Positions 1 through 22,190 of a stretch of 64,000 nucleotides of DNA are shown here, in pieces; position 1 is the first letter of the stretch; each line of letters opens with the position of its first letter. Source of the DNA: Litomosoides sigmodontis (taxonomy: Eukaryota > Nematoda > Chromadorea > Rhabditida > Onchocercidae); the NCBI GenBank assembly GCA_963070105.1, contig OY718806.1, positions 5,911,865-5,975,864 of the forward strand, written 5' to 3'. Under the pieces are notes generated by a model. That model saw nothing but the letters and a program-made list of their open reading frames with translations, searched no databases and was not told the origin of the DNA. Made by a program: the position numbers and the translations under genes.

Positions 1-661
1 TCACCAGGCGAAGCTGGCAAAAATATAGACCCGTAACCATACAGCTCCTGGCGACCAAATTCATCGTAGTGCCAAACTTGTAAACTAATTGAAGGCCATC
101 CTGAATATAAGCAACATTTCCAGTGATCTTTTTACATGCATAACTGTTACTTTGAGATTTTCTGAGACTACGACAAATCACATAGTTCTTGGTTATAAAC
201 GCTGAACATAGCTTAGCAAGCCACATAAACTTGGGGAACCGTAAGAGCTCAAGTATGATGAGTACTTGAACTTCAAGATCGGTCTTTGAATAATTTCCAC
301 TTTATGGTAAAGTCAAGCTGCCTTGTATGGTTTTAGTGATAAGATGTATGTCCAACGGATGTGAAAAAGATGCAAGATCTCCATATTCAGATAAGTCGGT
401 CTGAGTTTGTCCTTTGCTCACTCCTTGTATTACACGCCATCCACCACCTTAAAATCATTTTGGACATTGCAGCACATCTGGTTATGCACGATTTGTTGAT
501 CAAATATCATTGAAATTTCTAAGTTAGAAAACTTTAGAAGCTTTTGTCACTTAAGCGATAAATGGTAATTTACCAAATCTAAGTTCCCAACGACAAAAAA
601 GGCGTTGTTCGGGGAATCCAGATGCACTTTCAATCTCACCGATAATGTGCACCTCGGCCAT
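1..661 (-). CDS. B9D2: B9 domain protein B9D2 (MKSR-2), 5' part only
   Basis: B9D2 is one of the three B9-domain proteins of the MKS module at the base of cilia (transition zone), where it helps gate entry of proteins. Exons on the minus strand: 661-574, 447-322 and 100 to the window edge. All phases agree (1, 1). The start [16 protein letters not shown], then LFCRW, matches the family N-terminus. Exon 2 carries [16 protein letters not shown] and SHPLDIHL, the usual W-x-x-x-x-G-x-x-x-G-x-T-Q and S-H-P-x-D-x-H blocks. Exon 3 begins [17 protein letters not shown] and continues [12 protein letters not shown], the core B9 strand pair. About 75 residues are visible, so the C-terminal half lies beyond position 1. 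The exon 2/3 junction needs a GC donor (CAAG then GCAGCT); no GT donor restores the conserved Q-G-W-P join. B9D2 fits better than B9D1 because of the MAEVH start and the VW-x-x-D-x-FGR segment. Confident in the family; the exact intron 2 donor is inferred. Confidence 0.88.
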
Positions 662-3600
662 TTACTTCTCCGGTATCATCCCCCTCCAGCTTTCTTCTAT
701 CAGTGTCACCATAGCGACAACAACGCGTTGCCATTCTGCTTTTTACGTGTACTACGCGAACAGCTCAGGATCGCTTGAAATGCATTCGCGACACAGCGAA
801 GTCATTTTGCTTAGTCGTAACTCTTCATCCAATCAACCCAGGTCAGCCCCTCTTCAACTTTACATTGAGCCCATTGAATTGTCGCTCCCCTAAATTCTAT
901 TTCCATAAGCGAAGAGTACTATGCAAAACACGGACATCAATCAGCTCTTAAAATGCATTTTATTCACTTTTTTGTTATGTAACAAAGCGCCATTACTATT
1001 AATTGAATAACAGAGAATATTGAAAGTATTCACTGAAACAACTATCGCTCTTAGGAATAAGAAGACGGCGGAAGAGACGCATTAAAGTGCGAATGATATG
1101 CGCGTGCTTTCCGGAACAACTGAACAGTTCTCAAGAACTTCGGAAAAGCGCCGATTATCGCGAAGGCGTTGGTTTATCGGCATGGGTAATAGAACCAATT
1201 CAATTTTAAACAAATTACTACACGGTGGTAATGCTGCTTTTTTTTGTTTCAGCTAATCCGTCACCAGAGCTGTGTCCGGCAATCAGTGGCGCTGCTCGAC
1301 CATTCATGAACAAATTCAAACATAGCTGTGCTTCATGCCATTGCTCACTACCCTCATCAGTCGCGCTATTTGCCAGTGCATCCGATGAGCCTACGGAACG
1401 ATCCATTTCATCTCCTAAGCACCTAAAGCAGCGCTAAATAAATCATTTGAAACGTTGTATGAAAAAAGAGATATATCTAATCAGTGAAAGCGATCCATCT
1501 CATCACTCTTCACGTACAGCAGCAACTAGTCATCCTTGCTAAGTGAGCACTAATGACGACTTGAGCAAAACATGTTGAATGTCCCGTGGCACAATTATCA
1601 AATAAAAAGAACGCTTCGCTGAATGAATCATGAAAGGCTTAGGATATGGAAGAAGTTTTTGCTAAAAATCTTTTTTTGCCCTGAGAAGTGCGACGACTAT
1701 GGAAGGTGATGCATATGCATTAGGAGGCGACAGGTAGAAGCACAAAGAAGGAATTTAAAGCAATGAGTCATGAAACTGTTCCTGCTGCAGTGCAGTGACA
1801 CATTCCATTTACAACAGGACATCACACTGAAATGACTGAAGGAAATGGCAAGTTAGGTAGCGTAACTAACACATAACGGGTGGAAATAATGTAGCATGCC
1901 GCCTGTGTGTTCGTCTTCTCTGATAAGGCGGTTTTTATTGCTGAATGTGATTTTTTCCTTTTGCTCAACATGCATTTACTTAGTGAACTGAATTGTGGTG
2001 AGTTGTTGGTGAGTTCAAAAGCTTCAATGTTTTAATTTTTTTTGGTCGAAAAGTCAAACTCATGATGGATCTGAACATCCCATGCGATGTCTCTGCGTGG
2101 ATATTCACATAGCACTTTTCTACAATATTCATAACTTTTGACTTTTCAACTACCTTTCCCTTTCTCTTCCACTAAATGTTCCAAGGTCGAATGTGTTGAT
2201 CGCAATATCATCCAGAACATTATTCAACGAGGGTCCACTTGAAAAACGAAAACTTGCATTTTGCTCTGCAAGAAAATTTCGCATATTATTAGATGTTGCT
2301 ATAATCTGTTGAACTATTATTTTGTCGATATCACGCCGTCAAGCCATTTAAGATGTGATAAAACGTGCAAAAACTTATATAACTGGAGAAGGCTCCAAAA
2401 AAATACTCCGAAAAAAAATTAGTGAATTTAGAATTCATAATTAAAAAAAAACACCGTTTGATGAGACTGGGAGATTGTGACACACATCAGAAAATGAACA
2501 CCAATCAGTTGGTGGTACAGCGATCGTTCCAGGGATCGAATTCACAAAAGTTATTCTATATGGATAAGAAATCATTAAGATTATGATAAAACTTTTGTCG
2601 TCCATTTTCTTACAAATCGCTATTAAAAAAAAAAAAAAAAAAAAAAAAACAGCAAAATGAACTTAGTGCGTGTAGCGCCTGAACAAGATGGCACATCGTT
2701 TATTATTGTACTTCTTCCAGCACCATCTTCAGTGGTCTTTTCGTCCTCTTAAACACGTAAAATTATCAAATGTTCTTAAAAGATCCGCATGACGATTTAC
2801 GAAAACTGAATTAGACCAACCGATAGTTCTAGTGATTAATTAATTAGCATGGTGAAAATCAAACCGGAACGAATGAAAACTTTATCAGCGGAACCGGCGA
2901 TATTCTTACAACTGTTCGTCTGTTTACGATCATGTAATTTAGCTGTATCTGCAATAGGCTCATACACTTTATCATAGACATTCATTGAACTTCCCGAGTG
3001 GGTGCGTTGGCTGGGAGAACCTCTGCAAAGAAAAAGTACTGCTTTTCTTTTATGTCATTTCAAGAACACGGTCATTAACAAACTGCGAAGTGTGAGAGAG
3101 AAAATTCACAGTTCAGTTTGTATGAAGATCCATTTGCACACAATATCTATTAAAAGTGGAAAAAATTTTTGTACTACTGGTAAAGTAAATAAAATTTTTA
3201 AAAAAAGTTTTCATCTAAAGAAATTTTTTCTGCATGGTAAACTTATTTTGCATGAAAGAAGCGGAAAATGAATCACGAAAAATCAAAAAATATTTGTAAC
3301 ATACTTGATTTGAACAAATAAATTGGTATCAGCAAAATTGCTTGTAAATGATTTGTTCAACGTTTCCGTACTTCGTGAATTTCCTACAGAGTCGCCTGGC
3401 AAGTATTCATAAGTTAAATCAGGATCATTGCTTAATCGTCGATTTGCATTCGACATTGTTGAATACTGCTTTGATGCTTTTAAAATTGACTACAATAATA
3501 CATTAAATATTGATTAATTGTGTGAGATTAGTAAATCACTGAAATATTAATATTTGCTTCACAGACTTTAATCATGACATTTGGTCTCGAATGAAGACTT

Positions 3601-3808
3601 TTGCATGAACTTGTAGTGGACATTTCTTAAACTCTTCCTTAAACTGTTGCAAGATAAATCTTCATAGTATTTTGTAGAGTAGAAGTAACACATAATTTGG
3701 ACTGAATGTTCAATTCAAAGCATTATTAAAATACTACACACGGGAAACGATCCCACTTCTACAAAAATAAACAATAACAAATTACGACCCTCGACCGCAA
3801 GTGATAGG
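662..3808. other. Intergenic, no confident gene
   Basis: No exon chain can be supported between the B9D2 start and the end of the first claudin-like gene. It holds a poly-A run near 2625-2649 and many short A/T runs. One stretch, about 1250-1412 on the minus strand, reads open with an exon-like edge on both sides and unusually even codon use (see findings), but I recognise no family. Other open frames here are short and unsupported. Confidence 0.5.
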
Positions 3809-6521
3809 TTAATTTAAGGAAAGTTTAACCTTCGGAATTGGAAATGAAAGCGGTAGTGGTATTTTTGCTGTTGAAGAAAACCTTTCGGAAGTAGCATTTA
3901 AGTTTGATTGATCAGAGCTTGTGAATAAATTAGAAGTGGACTTCGTGATTTTGCTTTCTTGTGGACTGTGTTGGCTCTTCATCGGGTACTTCTTGAAATT
4001 CGGTACCGATATTGAACGCTTGAAATTGTTCGAGGAAAAAAATATTCGAATAAATTTCGCAATGTTAACAACCGATAAGTTAGATTCATAAAAATAAACT
4101 CTTTTCAAATAACAGTAAAAGAAGGATAGATACAGATAAGCCTGACAGATAGATAAGACATTATAGCGCTAAGCGTGTAATTTCTCGAAAGCACAAAATT
4201 AAATCGAACATACTCAAAAAAAAATACCCGCTTGGCGATGTTGTCTGACTGGACAATATTTGTATAATCCTTTTCCCATTTCTCAAGATCTGCTGAATCG
4301 AGTTTGTAAACTGCCGAAAAGGAACGCTTGAACGGAAGCGAAGCTGTTCGATCAAGTAAAGTTGAATTGTCTCTATCGACTACCTGAAAGTAAGGCAGTT
4401 TTCAACTTCTAGTATGCAAAGAAATTAGAACAAACAATAACCGAGCGCAAATTAGTACGACAGACCTCGATCTTGACCAGTTTAGTGCGACTCCTGAATG
4501 CCATTGAGGTAACAGCGCAACCTACGAAAGACGCAAGAAATTGCATCGTCGTTCCCACTAGTTGCACATACAGTGCCCATCCGAAATACTGCTAAAATTG
4601 AAAACAAATTCAATTGCCTAGAATTTTCGAAAGACATTTGAAACTGTGTGTGAAGTGCACAGCTGCTATGAACAGCTGTAGTGCGCAAGTTGTATATAAA
4701 GCCACTAATTTATATTACGATGGAAAGAATGATATCCTTAAAGTCAACAAGCAAGCAAAGAGGTGCGTTGGCATGACCTTGTCACTACTCATCACTATTA
4801 TAATGCTTTCGACTTTACTAGCACGCAACCATTTTCAGAAAGGAGGTTCAACAGCGACCCATTCTGTCGGGGAAAGAGTTTCGCATCATTAAATGGTTCC
4901 CACTCGTCAGTGGTAGAAGTTGTACTCGCGAGTTCCTGAGTGCCAACAAATAGCATCACCACAATGCCACACAAACACACTCGCTCAGCTCCTCCGTTAA
5001 CAATTTTACAGATGCCAAATTCTATTTTGTGGGTGTTTTAAATGATGCTTAATTTGGCAGCTTTGTCCTGCCGAGTGATAGGTAAGATTAATGCAAAGCC
5101 TAAATGAAACAGATATTTCAGGCAGGCTTAGCGCTTGAACAATGCATTGTGATGAAGAAAAATTAATCTGTGTTGGTTGTCAGTGGGCAATGGCTAGCTC
5201 ATAATTAAAGGAACCTGATAGATGCCATCTTCTTCTTTAATGATATTGTTGTCCTGATAGTTGGCCCAGATGTAAAATATCAATAAGCCCATAGAAGATA
5301 GCAATGCTATAACAATAAGTTATTGTTCAAGGGTAGTTTTCCTTCTCATTTGACGTTAAATTGATGACTCGCATTTGCTAGTGCTCTAATTGAAAATGTA
5401 ATTTTTTGCAACAGTACACTCATAACTTAGTGCTAATAAAAGCTAGAAAAATTTAAAAAGTATTGGTCTTAAAAGAATTTCTAAGGTATATACCGACCAG
5501 CAACAGTGACAAGAACAGTAGCAGCGCAAATAAGGGTGCGATGACAAAAAGCGCAAACTGAAAGCAATAATGCTGCACTTGCTGCTAATGCAGCAAAACC
5601 AAGAGCAGCTAGTGATGCTATTTTCCAACCTAAAACAAACTAAAATTTTATCTTATCTCAATGAGGGAGAAGAAAACGGATGGATATATTTTTAAAAATT
5701 CAGTATATGTCAAGCACATTCAACAGACCTAACAATAAATGCTGGTTAGCGTCATCCTGGAGGCGATTCTCATCATGATTATGGTCGTAAAGATCTTCAG
5801 TATCAATATAATAATCGAATTTGTATACACAAAGCAATGATGTGAGAAAAAATTGATCAAATGGTGACTGTTGTTTGTTAAGTCTACAATTTCAATACAA
5901 GCCAAAATAAATTGAAGTTGGAATAGAGCAAAAAATGGAGCTGAGTTTTGTCATATGAAGAGTTAAATTCAATTGCTTCATTCTCTACCCGAGCTTAGCG
6001 AAAAAGGTCGCCTTTGTTGGATTTGTAAAATACTGTATTTTTAACTTGTACCTCTAGCAGAAAGGAATTACACGAACCTATAAAGAGTTTCGTAGTATTC
6101 ACGACTCCGACCATAATCATGAGAATAATCGCGCTTGCAATCAAGCCATAATCCATGGTGATGCTCTGTACGTCCGTTCTACAACATTTAGCATTACTAT
6201 CAGTAACACGGGTTTATTAAATAGTGCATATTAAGGATAGGAATAGTATGGAAGAAAAGATAGTAAGACAGACAAAGTAATTAAAAGTAATTAGAATTTA
6301 GAGAAACATTATTAAATTCAAGTAAAATTGCAATGTATTACTGAAATTCGGAGAAAAGATGCCAATGACATTGTAACACTTACTTCAAGATATACGTACT
6401 GCCAGCTTGGGCTTATCAGAGCGATGCAACCCAGAACGTAAGCAATTAATTCAAGCAAGAAAAATAGAGATAATGCTATTTTCTGGCCACACTTGTTTTG
6501 ATTTTCTTTAGTAGCACTCAT
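3809..6521 (-). CDS. Claudin/PMP22-superfamily four-span membrane protein, copy A
   Basis: Predicted 369-residue four-span protein of the claudin/PMP22/calcium-channel-gamma superfamily, expected at the plasma membrane, where relatives form junction or channel-modulating complexes. Exons: 6521-6384, 6178-6078, 5883-5729, 5629-5498, 5306-5215, 4591-4466, 4383-4228, 4018-3809; every phase closes. Segment 1 (about residues 16-38) ends in SPSWQ. The first loop has the hallmark HGLWLDC (the G-L-W-x-x-C signature) and a second loop cysteine in CVYKFDYY. Segments 2 and 3 (about 131-175) are alanine/leucine rich, and segment 4 is YVQLVGTTMQFLASFVGCAV. The last two exons give a tail of about 120 residues rich in Ser, Lys and Thr, ending KVKLSLN with no PDZ-type end. 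The downstream paralogue (10129-12398) has near-identical exon sizes. C. elegans CLC/NSY-4 proteins belong to the same superfamily, but I cannot assign orthology. The acceptor before the last exon (AATTTCAAG) is the weakest junction. Confidence 0.82.
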
Positions 6522-7507
6522 CGATTGTATATTGAACTTTTCGCTAGCTCATCGCTTCCTCCTTTTTCATTCAAGCACAAGCTACAATTTATAATTGTCA
6601 TATAAGCTATGGAGAATGTATACAGTGAAGTGCTACCTGAATTGATGGTCAGGAATGAGAGGGTGCAACTAACACCAAGTGAAAAAGAAATATTCCACCC
6701 CAAAGATCTTTTCCATTGATTCAAATCAGCGAAAGGCCAATTAGTACTTTTATAAAAATCAAAAACTGTGAAGGGAATCGGTAATAACATTTACTGACAT
6801 CATTCACGAATTAATTACAGAAAAGGTAAAAAGAAACAGTAAAATGGATGAGAAAGAACATGAAAACGCGCGGCAATGGTGAAGCAACTGCACCCGGTTT
6901 TTAAAATTTAATGAAGAGAGATGGACAAAACTTCGAAATTATTTGGCTATGAATCATCGGATGTCACTTTTTGTAAAAACCGCACTTTTAACTTTGTTAA
7001 GAAATGGTATTGGCTTTCTGGAATAGTAATCATCAAATTTTTTAAAAAATATACGCAGGATTTCACTCTTGTTCACGTCGAGTAGTAGGCAGGCAATAAA
7101 GTGTAGTGTTTAATCATCAGTGCGATAAAATTTGAATTGAAAATTCAAATAAAAGCAATGTCTTCAAAATGAACTTGGTAATTTGCAGAATAAAAGAAAA
7201 CGTGAAATTAAACATGAAAAACAAAATTAAATTGATTACTTCAAAAGCTGCTCTAAGAGAACAAAAAAACACCACGGATTGTCAAATTAACAAAGAACTT
7301 TGATTATGGTAGTTGCTTCCCTCCTCAGAGCGAACAACGAATTGGTAATAATCATGGCGATGACTGGTATGCACATTCATTCTCAATGGGAAATAATTCA
7401 GAGATTGGTGGTTCCTCTTATCGCAATTGAAATCGATCGCGCACCTCTTCGTGTAGGTCTGACCTATGTCCAGCCAGGTGCCTTTGTGTGGTGTATCTAT
7501 GCATGTA

Positions 7508-7539
<32 letters not shown>

Positions 7540-10128
7540 TATGTTTATGTCCACATCTTTGGTCATAAACGCTTTGCACAAGGATTTACAAATATGATAG
7601 GAACAGCGACGAATGTAGACAAATCAAAAATCATCGATACAGTTCTATGCCCTCAACGATTAAAGTGACCACTGTCCTTGACAGTCTATTTTCAAATTGT
7701 GTATGAAACTGGTAGTGTTTCGTAGTGACGACCACCTGGGAATTCCAACTGGGGGTTTGTATGACCTTAACTTTTGAGGTGCTATTTATCCATTGTCATC
7801 ATTCCACGTATTTAAAAGATAGAGGGACAGAAATCAAGAAGTTCAAATCTCCTCTGTCCTACTTGCTGCTACATTGTTTCAACACTCTTCGTGTCATATG
7901 TAAATTATAAAGACTTGGCTAGTTAAAAAAAAGGAAAGATTCGCAAATGGCGTTGAATAGCGAAATAAAGCAAACTCCAAGGATAGCTTTTTTTTTTTAC
8001 GGCAGATGCTTGTCCTCGAAAAGAAGGGACGATACCGTCATCGTGGCTTCCATTCGATGTTTTTCAAAACTGGTCCCAATTACCTTGATAGCGAAGGTCA
8101 TCTGATCGCGGATCGTATCATCAGCTCCCTCAGTCATCGTTGGGCATTTTTTTTTTTTTTGAAAATTTCACATTCATTGAAAATTATTGAAAGTGAGTTA
8201 GACAGTTATGCTGGACGCCCTTTCTCTAAAAAAGCCCTCTGTAAGAACGTAGCAGTGGACATGCAGAAACAATAGATTTTTAGGAAGCATAGCACTGCTT
8301 TAGTTAAGCATGAAATGAGACTCACAAATGAATTATATTATTCTTCATTGAGGGCTGTTCAGAGAATTTTGCTAACATTCAAAATGATACAGCAAAATGG
8401 GAAAACGCTTACTACCAGGTCACTGATTCGGAATAATAACAGAACAAAACTAACCTGAAGCATGGACTTGGTAGACTAAAACGTATCAATAAACTTACAC
8501 GTACGAGTATTAATTAATCAGCAAAACCATGGACAATCAAGCACATTTTCTTTGAGGAGACCCGTCTGCCTACAAAGTCTATATATTAACCTAAAGCCAT
8601 AACTTAAAACACCACAAATCAGTCTCACTTATCACACAATCCGGTCATCGTCACCACCACGTTTTTGCCATCTTCTGAAAAACAAGCATTTAAAATGTCT
8701 CTCTGACACTACTGTTATATCCGATAAATACAACACACTAAGGTGCACATTCCTTATAAACATTGCTCACTCAGTCCAACTTAACTTTTATTGATCTCCT
8801 TAAAAACATATTTCAAATTATTAACAAGAAAACTGATCAATTTCGAGTCACTTTTTTACAAAAATAATCATTAAGCGAATGCCAGACGGGATTATAAATA
8901 AACTAAAATAAAACAATAAAATCAGATTTAGGAGTATAGTTTTTAGCAGCACACTCGGTTATTCAATATACTTATCATCATAATCGCACATTCTGAGTTC
9001 CAGATTTTACAATTAAAAACGATACATTTTAATGACTGTGAAACATGCCTTATGAGCTAATAACTTAAACACCATGTGGAAACTAACAATGTTACCTGCT
9101 GAAAAAAAGAAATCAAAGCTAGGCCTTACGTATATTCCCATTCGAAATTAGTAATTCTTTAGCAAATTATTTGCGCACTATAAACAATATTATATTGTTA
9201 TATTGAGATTATAATATGGATTAAAACTAAAACAATATGAAAACAACAACTGTTTAGCTAAATTTTTGATTTTCCAAAAATGGATATTTTTTTGTCCCAA
9301 CTTTTCCAAGCAAGTGAAAAGCAAACACTATTAGAATTAAGCTATAACGTTAAAGAGGAATGAAATAACTGATTCATGAATTAAAACAATGACATTAGTG
9401 ATGCGATTGCAATAAAAATAAAAAGGTGTTAAGAGACATATAAAGCCATGACGAAGCACTTAAGTTGTTAGGAGCGAGGTAATATAAGTTATCATACAAA
9501 TCCTACACTGATAACACCAACTACGCTATTTTTTGACCAATCCATCGAATGAAATCCTAAAGTATTCCAATAAAATCGGCAGTTTATAGTCAATGCCTTC
9601 CCAAGTAGAACTTAAAACACCGAAAAAAGAGACTAGAAGGAAATGCAGACTGATAGTGAAATATGAATTGCAAAGTTCATTAAAGTGTTATGGAATTCGC
9701 GCCATTAGCGCGGATGAATTTGTTGCAAATAGATTAAAATTGATTATTCATCAACTCAAATAAACTTATAATTGGCATGTGGTAAATTCATAAAGTCTCA
9801 GCTACGAGCACCGACCTACAAAAGACATATTTCGAACTGGGGAACACAGCCGAAATTTGTAAATTTTTAAAAGATTTACAAAATTGGCGCACATAAAAAT
9901 GGTTAATTCATATCCTTATTAAAATCTATTGAGCAATCTAAATAAGAATACAATGTAACAAATTTTACATAAAGAAAAATGCATAGAGAAAACTAATTAC
10001 CACAGTTGTTTTTCTGCTCTTACTTGTAAATTCGGAACTTAAGACTGAAATTAGTGGATGTTTCGTCTCGATCAAAATCAATTGATGCAAGAAGAATGCA
10101 AAATGTTTACAAAGGCAGTTGATGAAAG
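6522..10128. other. Intergenic between the two claudin-like genes
   Basis: No coding exon recognised. It contains the GT microsatellite at 7505-7549 and poly-T runs near 7989-8000 and 8149-8161. Two open stretches (7300-7668 and 8006-8275, plus strand) have no splice context and no recognised motif; the first runs through the GT repeat. Regulatory DNA for copy A would be expected just above 6521, but I see no clear TATA or initiator motif. Confidence 0.5.
7505..7549. repeat. GT/CA microsatellite
   Basis: An alternating GT tract with a few A interruptions. It creates spurious Cys-Val and Thr-His reading frames on the two strands. Confidence 0.9.
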
Positions 10129-12398
10129 TTAAACACAGGTTTCACTTTTTCGTCTTACTCGTTGCCCAAAAAATTCAGTGGATAATTGTCTTGTTCCTAA
10201 CTCAGGCGTACTTCCAGCAATATTTTTATCATACTGTTCTTGATGTTTCACATAATGAGGTGGACGAATTCCGGCTGGTGCTACGTTTTGCTGGTATATC
10301 ATTTGTGGTTCAAATTCCAATGATCTGCAAAGAAGTGATGATAAAATGAAACAGGGACATGCAGCAGGAGGTGAAGGCACCTTTCTGAGAAATAATTCCC
10401 AACTGTTTATGCATCAAAACATTGCATGGAGTTCTGTTAAAAATATTTGCTGAAATGATAAGTCACTGGAGAGTATTCATACTACGTCATAAACAATACC
10501 TAAAAAGTATGGCATTGTGCTCAAAAAACAGTATGAGAAATGTTTTGAGATGCAGACCTTCCCATACTTGGCACATTTAATTTTGATCCTCGATTAAAAC
10601 TATATCGATCACTGACATCGTTTTTACCAGTCCAAGCAAAATACACAAATACTAGTGAAACAAGGAATGCAACAAAATGGCAAGCACATGCAGCCATCTG
10701 TAGGAAAAATGCCAAGCCAACTCGTTGCTGAAAATAATGCTAACATTATGACACATTGATCCAGATGTACATTTCAGTTCTTTCCTGAAGTCCAGTGAGT
10801 CAACAAGTAAAACGTCGTTGAAGAAAGTCTCGAACAATAGCGAATACAAAAATTACCAGAATTACTAAAGGAAAAGTATATCGAACCTCATAAGTACTGA
10901 CAATACCCTTGATGAAGCGAACGTCTGCACGATGTGAATAGAAAAAGAACAATCCTTCCGCTATCACAGACAAAAATGCTGAAGAAAATGTTTCGCATCT
11001 CATCCGTGAAAATTTGTGCATCAGTGTATCAAATCTAATGAAGTACAAATAGCACAAAGACAAGTGCAGTTTCAACCTACTTGTCATCAGAGTTACACCT
11101 GTGACGACCAGTGCTAGTGAACTGTAACAACACGCAGACAGACCCAAACATATGGATAGGAACGATGTCAACAGCGCCAACGCTAACAAAATCAACGTTG
11201 CCGTATGCCAACCTGTAGGGAACAAGCATTTGTGGTACGAAAACAAAGAAATCTTTGCATAGAAAATTACCATCAGTTTGCCAACACTGCATTTCAAATT
11301 CTCTTAAATGTTTTTTTGAATTTATCATTTTTGATTGAGACTAACAGAAACGTTATTTTAAATTTGTGCATGTTCATTCTTCTTCACCTACCCGATCAAA
11401 ACTTCAGCCCTTAGTCTTCGTCATTGCATGAGTTCTCAAGAAAATATTAAAAATTTTTATAAATAACATAAAGGCGAACCATAAAATTTGTGCCTGTTTA
11501 CTTCTCCAACAGGACTGTTATCATCTTCCAGGTCAAAAGTGCCTGAATATTTGTCGTAGTCAAATTTATAAACGCAGTTCAAAGGCTCCGTATTTGTTGT
11601 GTACCTCAAAATGATAACAATTTATTGATTTTCCTTCTCTTGAACAAAATCTACCGTTCAACACAACGTCAGTTATGAACAACAGCAATTACAAAGTAAC
11701 CAAACTTGTAGAGAGCAAAAAAATGTTGATAAGTTTTTTAAATCTTACAAGATAAATTATGCCTATTTGTTCCAGTACACATATGCATTATAATTTCAAT
11801 TGTCATGTATTGTTTTAAGTAAGCTTAGATCAAACTTAAGCTAAATTTTTGTTTAGAAAAAGAGATAACAATAAAAGAAATAAACAAAACCTCCTGAGAA
11901 GTACGTTGGCATTAGCATCTCTGCTATGCCTTCTACAATCTAACCATAAGCCATGCTCGTGAATCGAATTATATTCTCGCAAATTGACCACCTATGTTTA
12001 AAATAAAGTAAATGATAAAATCAATAATAAATCAAATTTTAAAAAGAAGAAATTGAAAGTAGCAAGGACGTCAAGAAGATCTCTTAATCTGCAAGCAAAT
12101 TTTTAACAAGCGGTTATCACAATATTATACTTTACAAAGAAACATATTTCAACTAAATTTTTCATGTTGTAACATTATTGAAATTAATAGAGAGATGAAA
12201 TCTGCGTCTACACTCTTATCATCTTTCCCAAAAGGCAATCTTTTCTTATTCTGATCTGAATGATTTGCCTTTTTCAATCGGTACCTGCCATGATGGTAGC
12301 AATATAGCAGTAATGCTAAGTGATAAGCCGATCAATGTTACAACAACAGAAACGAAAATTGAAGCTTTCTCGCCAAACACGTTTGAAGATGATGTCAT
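10129..12398 (-). CDS. Claudin/PMP22-superfamily four-span membrane protein, copy B, with PDZ-ligand end
   Basis: Predicted 297-residue tandem paralogue of the gene at 3809-6521. Exons: 12398-12285, 11991-11891, 11604-11516, 11212-11081, 10978-10887, 10727-10558, 10324-10129. Exons 2, 4 and 5 are exactly 101, 132 and 92 nt, as in copy A, with the same phases. Segment 1 ends LLPSWQ. The first loop has HGLWLDCRR and later CVYKFDYDKY, both shared with copy A. Segment 2 is WHTATLILLALALL and onward, segment 3 surrounds VIAEGLFFFY, and segment 4 is HFVAFLVSLVFVYFAW. The cytoplasmic tail is shorter than in copy A and ends RRKSETCV. This fits a class I PDZ ligand (T at -2, V at 0), typical of claudins tethered to scaffold proteins. 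The exon 3 donor (A then GTCCTG) was chosen to keep phase with exon 4 and to match copy A; it is a weak site. Role in epithelial junctions is inferred from the family. Confidence 0.82.
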
Positions 12399-22049
<9,651 letters not shown>

Positions 22050-22152
22050 GTGTATCCAACAAGAAATTCTCTAAATTCACAACAAACATGGAGTGAATAA
22101 TTACCATTTAAACATGTTTCGCCGTCTGTTGTAATCTTTTTTCCAGTTTAAA
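22050..22152. repeat. Direct repeat, left copy (LTR-like piece)
   Basis: A 103-nt segment beginning GTGTATCCAACAAG and ending AGTTTAAA. It recurs in the same orientation at 26799-26901 with roughly a dozen differences by eye. It lies about 20 nt before a primer-binding-like site. It may be the end of an LTR, but the full LTR borders are not visible. Confidence 0.6.
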
Positions 22153-22172
22153 TTCTCCAACTCTACAGCATT

Positions 22173-22190
22173 TGGTGCCACGAGCCGGGA
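22173..22190 (+). other. Retrotransposon primer-binding-like site, plus orientation
   Basis: TGGTGCCACGAGCCGGGA reads like the complement of a tRNA 3' end finishing in CCA. It differs at two positions from the second site at 26018-26035 on the minus strand. Gag-like but stop-broken sequence follows on the plus strand. Confidence 0.55.

Noticed and set aside
645..893. Open frame of 82 codons on the plus strand
   Set aside because: It overlaps the antisense of the B9D2 first exon, has no family motif, and carries no splice context.
4798..4980. Signal-peptide-like open frame on the minus strand (LCGIVVMLFVGTQ)
   Set aside because: It falls inside an intron of claudin-like copy A, and including it breaks the IYQ-QYFGWALY join that fits the paralogue. 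An overlapping short frame is the simplest explanation.
6518..6790. Hydrophobic open frame just upstream of claudin-like copy A
   Set aside because: It ends at the start of copy A in another frame, has no recognisable motif and no acceptor linking it to the gene.
7300..7668. 122-codon open frame on the plus strand
   Set aside because: It runs through the GT microsatellite and has no conserved motif.
8006..8275. 89-codon open frame on the plus strand
   Set aside because: It contains a poly-T run coding poly-Phe, shows no family similarity and stands alone.
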